A program made the translations under genes and the position numbers. A stretch of 5,689 bases of DNA from Prevotellaceae bacterium (GTDB lineage: Bacteria; Bacteroidota; Bacteroidia; Bacteroidales; UBA932), in NCBI GenBank assembly GCA_031273485.1, contig JAISRS010000113.1, positions 1 to 5,689 of the forward strand, given 5' to 3'. A model generated the notes under the pieces. The model was not told where the DNA came from and did no database searches. It was given only the letters and a program-made list of their open reading frames with translations. The stretch's first letter is position 1; every line of letters starts with the position of its first letter. Below, in pieces: positions 1 to 5,017 of the stretch.

Positions 1-45
1 CCCTACCATTACTTTTTTTCCTGTTATCTGACAAATCCTTGACAT
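1..45 (-). CDS. rpmB: 50S ribosomal protein L28, N-terminal 15 codons (partial, runs off left edge)
   Basis: The minus strand reads ATG at 45-43 followed by an open frame to base 1, giving MSRICQITGKKVMVG. This matches the highly conserved start of bacterial ribosomal protein L28, which in Bacteroidota typically begins M-S-K-I/V-C-Q-I-T-G-K-K/R followed by A/V-M-V-G. L28 is a small protein of the large ribosomal subunit (usually about 60-80 residues) and is structural, with no enzymatic role. Only the start is present, so the rest cannot be judged. The piece is short, but thirteen or more positions agree with the family, the frame starts with ATG, and a plausible promoter lies 38 bp upstream. 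In this phylum rpmB usually leads a small housekeeping cluster with rpmG, which would lie beyond the left edge. The gene marks the border between the metabolic region and core chromosome. Confidence 0.85.
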   Translation of the reverse strand, partial: MSRICQITGKKVMVG

Positions 46-82
46 AATGTTCTTTTTAATATTTTTATTTTCAAATCTATTC

Positions 83-113
83 CCAAAATAGGTAATTCAA
101 AATTCGGCGCAAA
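83..113 (-). promoter_or_regulatory. Candidate rpmB promoter (Bacteroidota type)
   Basis: On the minus strand a TTTG box (113-110) is followed after 19 bp by TATTTTGG (90-83), close to the Bacteroidota -7 consensus TAnnTTTG with one mismatch. The spacing fits the known arrangement. Transcription would begin around base 77, giving a leader of about 31 bases before the rpmB ATG at 45. A run of ten A residues on the minus strand (129-120) lies just upstream of the TTTG box and could act like an UP element, which would suit a ribosomal protein gene. The -7 box is imperfect, so this is a candidate only. Confidence 0.45.
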
Positions 114-133
114 TGTCGGTTTTTTTTTTCTTA

Positions 134-171
134 TTTTCAAATTTATTTCAATTATTTTTCAAATTTATTTC
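134..171. repeat. AT-rich 16-bp direct repeat in rpmB upstream region
   Basis: The word TTTTCAAATTTATTTC occurs exactly twice, at 134-149 and 156-171, with a 22-bp period (two turns of the helix). A diverged third copy, TTTTCAAATCTATTC, lies at 68-82. The helical phasing could support protein binding or intrinsic bending upstream of rpmB, but simple AT-rich drift is an equally good explanation. No gene is visible between 46 and 288. Confidence 0.5.
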
Positions 172-203
172 TCAATTTTGGTATTAATCCCTGTATTTCA
201 ACT

Positions 204-228
204 GCATAAAATTATTTTAATTCTATGC
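204..228 (-). terminator. AT-rich hairpin downstream of the PLP enzyme gene, possible terminator
   Basis: Read on the minus strand, GCATAGAATTA, a three-base loop AAA, and TAATTTTATGC form an 11-bp stem with one G-U wobble. On the plus strand the same position would be an A-C mismatch, so the fold is better in the direction in which the upstream gene is transcribed. It lies 60 bases past the stop codon of that gene and before the rpmB promoter. There is no U-run after the stem, so it may be a 3'-end stabiliser or a weak terminator instead of a classical intrinsic one. Confidence 0.35.
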
Positions 229-288
229 GGATTTTGTGCGGATAAATCCTAAAATCACCGATAAAAATTACTCAAACTGTGTATTTTT

Positions 289-1467
289 TCAAATTTCGGA
301 TATTGTTTTGTCAAATTCATCAATAATATCCCGAATATCTTCAAGTCCTGCCGATATACGTATCAATCCCTTTGAAATATTGGCTTTTTTCAGTTCTTCG
401 CCGTTCAGCGAACGGTGTGAAGTTTTAGCCGGATAGGAGGTAGATGTAGATACTCCTGCAAGACTTGGTACAAATTTGACGGTCTTTAATTTACGTAATA
501 ATTCATAAGCATGTCGTTCTCCTCCTGCGAGGTCTATGCTTAACATCCCTCCAAACAGATTGTTATTGAATAAACGTTTGGCAATTTGATGAGTAGGAGA
601 AGAAACTAATCCCGGATAATATACTGCGCTGATTTTGGGGTTTGTTTCAAAATATTCGGCTAATTTCAAAGCGTTTTGGGAATGTTGTTTCATTCTGAGT
701 TCGAGTGTGCGAAGACTTCGCACGAGCAGCCATCCGTCGAACGGACTTAATGTGGGACCAAAAAGCAGTCCGGATGAATATACTTGCTGGATGGTTTTTT
801 TATCCGAAACCACGATTCCCGCTGTGATATCGCTGTGTCCGCCAAGATATTTGGTTGCACTGTAAACAACAATATCGGCACCTGAAAGTAATGGCTGACA
901 AATTACAGGCGTGGCAAAGGAATTATCCACTATCAGTTTTGCCCCGTATTGATGCGATATGGCTGCAATGGCTTTTAAATCTATGGCTTCCATCATGGGA
1001 TTTGAAATAGTTTCTACATAAACAACTTTTGTGTCTGGTCTGAAATAACGGCTTATATCTTCATTTACAGGGTCAACAAATGTTACTGTGATATTGAAAC
1101 GCGCCAATTCGGTTTTGATAAACTGAAAACTGCCGCCATAAAGCACATTGGCAGCAATGATATGGTCGCCAGTTTTTACTTGTGACAGGATACTCAGAGA
1201 AATAGCGCCCATTCCGGAGGAATATGCCAGTGCCGCTTCTCCTTCTTCTATGCTGCTCATAATTTCGGATATGGCGTCATGTACCGGATTTCCGTTTCTT
1301 GTGTAAATATATCCGTTAGCCTCTCCTTCATACACTTTATCTAACGATTCCACATCGTCAAATGCAAAAACCGAAGTCATAACAATAGGTATTGATTTAC
1401 TTCTCGACACAGATTCCTCGAATTTATCACCTAAATGGATGAGTTTGGAAGAAAAATTTTTATCCAT
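289..1467 (-). CDS. PLP-dependent trans-sulfuration enzyme (cystathionine gamma-synthase / methionine gamma-lyase / O-acetylhomoserine sulfhydrylase family)
   Basis: The 392-residue product is full length for the Cys/Met-metabolism PLP enzymes, cytosolic proteins that act on C-gamma of sulfur amino acids or activated homoserine. Visible family marks in order: YTRNGNP at 55-61, where Tyr55 and Arg57 would reach the phosphate of PLP in the neighbouring subunit; SSGMGAI at 83-89; LYGG at 109-112, with Tyr110 as the stacking/catalytic tyrosine; VDNSFATP at 180-187 with Asp181 contacting the PLP ring nitrogen; SATKYLGGHSD at 203-213 with Lys206 as the Schiff-base lysine; and LIRISAG at 368-374 with Arg370 for the substrate carboxylate. 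Position 112 is Gly, where methionine gamma-lyases carry an active-site Cys (LYGC), so a strict methionine gamma-lyase is less likely. The exact reaction cannot be fixed from sequence. It has its own promoter and is separated from the sugar genes upstream by a hairpin, so it is probably a separate transcription unit. The ATG at 1467 follows an A-rich leader without a Shine-Dalgarno, usual for the phylum. Confidence 0.9.
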   Translation of the reverse strand: MDKNFSSKLIHLGDKFEESVSRSKSIPIVMTSVFAFDDVESLDKVYEGEANGYIYTRNGNPVHDAISEIMSSIEEGEAALAYSSGMGAISLSILSQVKTGDHIIAANVLYGGSFQFIKTELARFNITVTFVDPVNEDISRYFRPDTKVVYVETISNPMMEAIDLKAIAAISHQYGAKLIVDNSFATPVICQPLLSGADIVVYSATKYLGGHSDITAGIVVSDKKTIQQVYSSGLLFGPTLSPFDGWLLVRSLRTLELRMKQHSQNALKLAEYFETNPKISAVYYPGLVSSPTHQIAKRLFNNNLFGGMLSIDLAGGERHAYELLRKLKTVKFVPSLAGVSTSTSYPAKTSHRSLNGEELKKANISKGLIRISAGLEDIRDIIDEFDKTISEI

Positions 1468-1510
1468 ATTTTTGAATTATTATGTAACTCTTTTTTATAC
1501 AATTTTTCGG

Positions 1511-1518
1511 CAAAGGTA
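1511..1518 (-). promoter_or_regulatory. Candidate -7 promoter box for the PLP enzyme gene
   Basis: The minus strand carries TACCTTTG, a perfect match to the Bacteroidota -7 consensus TAnnTTTG, 43 bp upstream of the ATG at 1467. Transcription would start near 1504, giving a leader of about 37 bases. The -33 box is weak: the nearest candidate is TGTG at 1538-1535, 16 bp upstream. The box sits downstream of the 1569-1602 hairpin, so it would give the enzyme gene a transcript independent of the sugar genes. Confidence 0.5.
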
Positions 1519-1568
1519 AAAAATAATGACTTATCACACTCCGCAGTTTGTCGGCAGACCTAATCGTA

Positions 1569-1602
1569 ACCCCTGACAGGGTTTAAAACCCCTGTCAGGG
1601 GT
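1569..1602 (-). terminator. Perfect 13-bp inverted repeat between transcription units (palindromic repeat, possible terminator)
   Basis: ACCCCTGACAGGG at 1569-1581 pairs without mismatch with CCCTGTCAGGGGT at 1590-1602 across the 8-base loop TTTAAAAC. The stem is GC-rich in otherwise AT-rich DNA and begins 38 bases past the stop codon of the zinc dehydrogenase gene. The fold works in both directions. No U-run follows on the minus strand, so it is not a textbook intrinsic terminator. Its symmetry and base composition look more like a dispersed palindromic (REP-like) element that could also stop or stabilise the sugar-operon transcript. Confidence 0.6.
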
Positions 1603-1640
1603 CGCCTTTCACGCAGAAACTTTTACCTTCTAATTTCCAC

Positions 1641-2663
1641 TTAGAACCTTATTAATAATCTAAAAACTTTACCGGGTTGTTCTTTCCATGTTTCGAGGGC
1701 GGTTTGCGCCTGTTCGGGCGCAAAGATTCCGCTGATTAGAGCATCCGCGGGACAGGTTCCTTTTTTAAGGTATTCCATCACTGCACGAAAATCTTCGGGC
1801 ATCGCATTGCGTGAACCGCGAATGTCTATCTCCTTTTGTACAAAAAGTTTTGTTTCAAAGGCTATGTCTGTTTTAGCATAACCTATGCACACAACCCTTC
1901 CGGTAAATGCCGTCTCATTAACTGCCATTTGGTAGGTGACGGGCGCGCCTACGGCTTCAACAACAACGTCCGGTCCGGCGTCGTTTGTGAGGGATTGCAA
2001 ACGGGAATGAACATCTTCGGTTTGTGAATTAATGGTGTAAACAGCGCCTAACTGTTTCGCCAAAGCCAGCTTTTCCTCGTCCACATCTACCGCAATTACT
2101 TTAGCGCCGCGAATAACCGAACGGATCAAAGCTCCCAAGCCAATCATTCCGCAGCCGATCACCATCACAGTGTCCGAATCCGTCACTGCCGCCCTCGATA
2201 CGGCATGAAATCCCACGCTTAAAGGTTCCACTAAGGCAAATTCTTTGGACGTAAGTTTATTTTCTCTGTCCGTTATAATCTTTTCCCATGGAACGGCAAA
2301 ATATTCCGACATGGCGCCGTCGCGTTGCACGCCTAAGGTTTGGTTGAATCTACAGGCGTTAGGACGTCCGTTCCGGCAGGAGGAACAATGTCCGCAGGCG
2401 GTATAGGGATTTATGGTACACAACATCCCGGATTTGATATATTCCGGAACGCCCTCTGTGACTTCCGTTATTTCGGCGCTGATTTCATGTCCGGGTACAA
2501 CGGGCAGCCGAACCATCGGGTTTTTACCCAAATAGGTATTCAAATCCGACCCGCAAAAGCCAACGTATTTCAATTTCACTAAAACTTCTCCCTGTTTAGC
2601 TTCAGGTTTTTTAATATCAACAACCTTCACTTCTCCGGGTTGTATAATTTGTATTGCTTTCAT
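1641..2663 (-). CDS. Zinc-dependent medium-chain dehydrogenase, probable L-galactonate 5-dehydrogenase
   Basis: The product belongs to the zinc alcohol/threonine/sorbitol dehydrogenase family and, starting at MKAIQ, is 340 residues, normal length. Numbered from that start: catalytic zinc ligands Cys37 (GFCGSD) and His59-Glu60 (PGHE); structural zinc cysteines 90, 93, 96 and 104 in C-G-H-C-S-S-C...C; Glu146 in LVEP; a Rossmann loop GCGMIGLG at 170-177; and Asp193 at the end of the next strand (VIAVDVD), which favours NAD over NADP. From family and context it likely oxidises L-galactonate to D-tagaturonate, the third step after the two genes upstream; threonine, sorbitol or another polyol remain possible substrates. 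An in-frame ATG at 2684 would add MIKINNK, but family members usually begin M-K-A, so 2663 is preferred. No clear TAnnTTTG box was found in the preceding gap; it may depend on read-through from the upstream genes. The C-terminus ends RLLIRF, apparently complete. Confidence 0.88.
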   Translation of the reverse strand: MKAIQIIQPGEVKVVDIKKPEAKQGEVLVKLKYVGFCGSDLNTYLGKNPMVRLPVVPGHEISAEITEVTEGVPEYIKSGMLCTINPYTACGHCSSCRNGRPNACRFNQTLGVQRDGAMSEYFAVPWEKIITDRENKLTSKEFALVEPLSVGFHAVSRAAVTDSDTVMVIGCGMIGLGALIRSVIRGAKVIAVDVDEEKLALAKQLGAVYTINSQTEDVHSRLQSLTNDAGPDVVVEAVGAPVTYQMAVNETAFTGRVVCIGYAKTDIAFETKLFVQKEIDIRGSRNAMPEDFRAVMEYLKKGTCPADALISGIFAPEQAQTALETWKEQPGKVFRLLIRF

Positions 2664-2705
2664 TTTATTATTAATTTTTATCATTTTGATACATAAATCA
2701 TCGGA

Positions 2706-2735
2706 TTCTTTTTGTCATCCAAGTTCTTTTTGTCA
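2706..2735. repeat. Two 12-bp direct repeats just upstream of the zinc dehydrogenase gene
   Basis: TTCTTTTTGTCA occurs exactly at 2706-2717 and 2724-2735, an 18-bp period (on the minus strand TGACAAAAAGAA). They begin 22 bp upstream of the ATG at 2684 and 43 bp upstream of the preferred ATG at 2663. They could be an operator or just a small duplication like the other repeats in this gap. No promoter box is evident beside them. Confidence 0.5.
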
Positions 2736-2754
2736 CCGAATTAAACAAATGGAA

Positions 2755-2910
2755 CGAATTTAAAATCCTGCGGATTTTTACGAATTTTTTATCCACGAAT
2801 TACACGAATTGCACGAATTTATATCCTGTGGATTTTTACGAAACGTAAGTTCGACGTAGTCAATTACCACGAATTTAAATCCTGCGGATTTTACGAATTA
2901 CCACGAATTT
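2755..2910. repeat. Intergenic array of short hairpin units and NCACGAATT tandem repeats
   Basis: This block fills most of the gap of about 350 bp between the lactonase and zinc dehydrogenase genes; I see no gene in the gap. Three copies of a roughly 30-bp unit start with CGAATTT and contain ATCC-TGC/TGT-GGAT, a short palindrome: 2755-2786, 2814-2842 and 2870-2899, spaced 59 and 56 bp apart. The first can form a 7-bp stem, AAAATCC-TGC-GGATTTT. Between copies one and two lie three tandem 9-mers NCACGAATT (2793-2801, 2802-2810, 2811-2819), and single ACCACGAATTT words recur at 2866-2876 and 2900-2910. The core 10-mer TGCGGATTTT also appears at 226-235, so the family is dispersed. This style of repeat is common between genes in Bacteroidota. 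A role as RNA hairpins or protein sites is possible but unproven. Confidence 0.75.
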
Positions 2911-2970
2911 TTTCTGCGAATGTAAAATCCTTTAATCCTTTAATCATGGTTCGGACATTTCCACAAATTC

Positions 2971-3012
2971 GTAATTCGTAATTGTTAATTTGTAATTTGT
3001 AATTGTCAATTT
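2971..3012. repeat. Heptamer tandem repeat abutting the lactonase stop codon
   Basis: Six consecutive degenerate 7-mers of the form GTAATTN are visible: GTAATTC 2971-2977, GTAATTG 2978-2984, TTAATTT 2985-2991, GTAATTT 2992-2998, GTAATTG 2999-3005 and TCAATTT 3006-3012. The last unit overlaps two bases of the lactonase TAA stop (3013-3011 on the minus strand). On the minus strand it reads as repeated AATTAC words, a low-complexity repeat familiar from Bacteroidota intergenic regions that often produces false reading frames. No function can be assigned. Confidence 0.75.
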
Positions 3013-3937
3013 ACTCCGACATGTTTTTGATATATGGCAAATCCACAAGTTCGTTGAAACGATAGAATTGTTTGGCATTTGCTCCGAGGAAGAGGTTTTT
3101 TTCTTCTTCGGAGAGCAGGGTGGATTTGACCGCAAAATCGTAAGACATTCTGTAGGTGATGGCGGTTATTGTGCGCGGATAATCGGATCCCCACATCAAT
3201 TTTTCGATACCCACCAGCGAGGCGGCTTCCTTAATCGCCCTGACGGCTCCCGTAAAGGGATAAAACTCATCATTAAACAGCCATGTTATTCCGCCCGATT
3301 CTATCATCACATTCGGGTGTCGGGCTAATTTAACCTGTTCGTGCCAGCCGCTACGGGTGACCATAGCAAAATGACCGATGGCTATGCGCAGACGCGGATA
3401 TTCGGCTATGACTTCTTCCATTTCCGCCACCTGTTCCGCTCCGGGAGCCATATCAACGGAAAGGAAAATATCATTTTCTTCCATATATTTAAACGTCCGC
3501 ATCATTTCGTCGTCTGTGAGAAAGACTCTTTTGTCGGGCATTATTAATCTTTCGGCAGGGATTTTTATTCCTCGAAAACCGCTTTGGACTAATTCTTTCG
3601 CTTCCTCCTCGTATCCGGGTTTACGGGCGTCAATCATTCCGCAACACAAAAAACGGTCGGGATATTTTTGCTGCACCTCCCGGAGGTATTCGTTTTGCGA
3701 GCCGTCGATATATTCCTGAGTGATTACTGCGGCGGAAACACGGGCATAGTTCATGTTCGACAGGAATATTTCCGCCGTATTTCTGCCGTCGGTAATAAAG
3801 GGAGGTACCATTTGCCGTATTTCGCCCATAAAGAGTGATTTTCCTCCGTCCAAAGTTTGTATTTTCAGTCCGTTCACCTCCGTATCCTGTTTTAGCCACA
3901 GGTGTGCGTGCGCGTCGATAATTTTCACGTTATTCAT
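3011..3937 (-). CDS. Amidohydrolase-family sugar lactonase, probable L-galactono-1,5-lactonase
   Basis: The 308-residue product begins MNNVKIIDAHAHLW, with the amidohydrolase beta-1 motif H-x-H at His10 and His12, and matches the amidohydrolase_2 (TIM-barrel metal-dependent hydrolase) type in length. Other marks are RGIKIPAE near 122-129 (Lys125), IGHF with His189, and GSDYPR with Asp252 as the beta-8 acid that would activate water. The strand before His189 reads FLSVDM (158-163), with no His at the usual beta-5 position, so metal binding probably relies on fewer ligands than in classical members. No signal peptide; cytosolic. It starts 16 bp after the reductase stop, so the two genes are almost certainly co-transcribed. 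With an L-galactose-dehydrogenase-like gene before it, hydrolysis of L-galactono-1,5-lactone to L-galactonate is the best inference; L-fuconolactone is an alternative. AAGGAA directly abuts the ATG, too close for a normal Shine-Dalgarno. Confidence 0.85.
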   Translation of the reverse strand: MNNVKIIDAHAHLWLKQDTEVNGLKIQTLDGGKSLFMGEIRQMVPPFITDGRNTAEIFLSNMNYARVSAAVITQEYIDGSQNEYLREVQQKYPDRFLCCGMIDARKPGYEEEAKELVQSGFRGIKIPAERLIMPDKRVFLTDDEMMRTFKYMEENDIFLSVDMAPGAEQVAEMEEVIAEYPRLRIAIGHFAMVTRSGWHEQVKLARHPNVMIESGGITWLFNDEFYPFTGAVRAIKEAASLVGIEKLMWGSDYPRTITAITYRMSYDFAVKSTLLSEEEKNLFLGANAKQFYRFNELVDLPYIKNMSE

Positions 3938-3953
3938 TTCCTTTTTTGATGAT

Positions 3954-4886
3954 TTAACTGTTTAGCCAGGTATCGCGAAAACGTGATTCAAGTATTTTCG
4001 ATACATCTTTCAGCAGATTTTCGTCTAAGGGTTCTTCCGCCCATCGGATATTTTGCAAAACGGCTTCGGAGCGCGTGGTGCTGAACAGGGTAGTTGCTAT
4101 GCGGGGATTGCTGACGGAGAATTTCAGAGCCAACTGTTCTATGGATTTACCTTTTGATTTGCAGTATTCGGCAGCTTGTTTGCATACATCCTGCAAAGGT
4201 TTTGGAGCGGGATGCCAGTCCGGCGCGCCTCGTTCGGTCAATAATCCCATCGAAAAGGGGGAGGCATTGATGACGCCGATTCCACGTTCTTCAAAATAGT
4301 CCAAATAATCCGTCAAAGCGTCGTCGTTAAGGCAGTAGTGGCAAAAGGAAAGGACGCTTTCGACGGTTCCGGCAGGCACATGGTCAATCACGTATTTAAA
4401 GTGCCGGAGCGTGAGGTTGGTGATTCCGACATGTTTCACAATGCCTTGAGCGCGCAATGCCGTCAAAGCGGGTAAGGTTTCGTTGCAGACCACATTCAAG
4501 TCGGCAAATTCAATGTCATGCACATTGATAATGTCGATATAATCAACATTTAATCTTTCCATACTTTCATAAACGCTTTCGGTTGCTTTTTTGCTCGAAT
4601 AGTCCCAGTAATTGACCCCGTCTTTACCGTAACGTCCCACTTTCGTGGACAGATAGTATTTCCCGCGATCGATTTCTTTCAGCGCTTTGCCCAAAACCGC
4701 CTCGGCTTTTTCGTGACCGTAGTAAGGCGAAACGTCTATGAAATTGATTCCGTTATCCACAGCCGTGTGTACGGCTCTAATTCCATCTTCCTCTTTAAGA
4801 GAATGAAAAACTCCTCCCAACGAGGATGCTCCGAAACTAAGAGAGGATACTTCCAGTCCTGTTTGTCCGATTTTTCTGTATTCCAT
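3954..4886 (-). CDS. Aldo/keto reductase, probable L-galactose (or L-fucose) 1-dehydrogenase
   Basis: The 310-residue product is a complete aldo/keto reductase, a cytosolic (beta/alpha)8 barrel using NAD(P). The catalytic tetrad is visible as Asp51, Tyr56, Lys82 and His123 (IDVSPYYG 50-57, STKVGRYG 80-87, NVHDIEF 121-127). Several stretches recall plant L-galactose dehydrogenase: SPYYG, HDIEF, the region VLSFCHYCLND at 178-188, and INASPFSMGLLTERGAPDWH at 206-225. Such enzymes oxidise the C1 hydroxyl of L-galactose, and often L-fucose, to the 1,5-lactone. The following gene, a lactonase 16 bp away, fits that product. It is the first gene of the sugar unit and has its own promoter upstream. 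Substrate choice between L-galactose and L-fucose cannot be settled from sequence, but the zinc dehydrogenase further down favours L-galactose. The ATG at 4886 begins the standard MEYRKIGQTG N-terminus. Confidence 0.9.
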   Translation of the reverse strand: MEYRKIGQTGLEVSSLSFGASSLGGVFHSLKEEDGIRAVHTAVDNGINFIDVSPYYGHEKAEAVLGKALKEIDRGKYYLSTKVGRYGKDGVNYWDYSSKKATESVYESMERLNVDYIDIINVHDIEFADLNVVCNETLPALTALRAQGIVKHVGITNLTLRHFKYVIDHVPAGTVESVLSFCHYCLNDDALTDYLDYFEERGIGVINASPFSMGLLTERGAPDWHPAPKPLQDVCKQAAEYCKSKGKSIEQLALKFSVSNPRIATTLFSTTRSEAVLQNIRWAEEPLDENLLKDVSKILESRFRDTWLNS

Positions 4887-4926
4887 TATAATTATTTTAA
4901 GTATTATGTATTTATATTTAAAAATG

Positions 4927-4955
4927 CAAAGATATTATATTTTTTTTTCATCAAA
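4927..4955 (-). promoter_or_regulatory. Candidate promoter of the L-galactose gene cluster (Bacteroidota type)
   Basis: On the minus strand TTTG (4955-4952) is followed after 17 bp, most of it an A-run, by TATCTTTG (4934-4927), a perfect match to the TAnnTTTG -7 consensus. The spacing is slightly shorter than the usual value of about 19-20. Transcription would begin near 4920, giving a leader of about 34 bases before the ATG at 4886. The promoter lies between the antiporter stop and the reductase, so the sugar genes need not be co-transcribed with the antiporter. No clear operator palindrome is visible. Confidence 0.6.
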
Positions 4956-5017
4956 GATTTCGCCGCATTTAGAAGTTCCCCGAAACAGTTCTGTCCGAAT
5001 TGCAGGTTAACGGTGGT

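Noticed and set aside
37..70. TTGACA on the plus strand resembling a sigma-70 -35 box
   Set aside because: It lies inside the rpmB start codon region, has no matching TATAAT at proper spacing, drives no plus-strand gene, and Bacteroidota promoters do not use this consensus.
1641..2684. L-threonine 3-dehydrogenase as the name for the zinc dehydrogenase
   Set aside because: The fold family is the same, but there is no 2-amino-3-ketobutyrate ligase beside it, and the neighbouring sugar dehydrogenase and lactonase point to a sugar acid substrate.
2755..2910. Regularly spaced repeats considered as a CRISPR array
   Set aside because: The units are degenerate, the stretches between them are themselves made of the same repeated words, and no cas gene is present.
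2944..3135. Minus-strand reading frame with a repeated KLTITNY peptide
   Set aside because: It overlaps the lactonase gene in another frame, and the peptide repeat is only the translation of the GTAATTN heptamer array; low-complexity frames like this are typical false genes in Bacteroidota.
4909..5017. In-frame continuation of the antiporter past its stop, as a possible pseudogene tail
   Set aside because: The 37 codons (TTVNLQFGQNC...) show no domain likeness, and the stretch contains the reductase promoter, so a broken gene is not supported.
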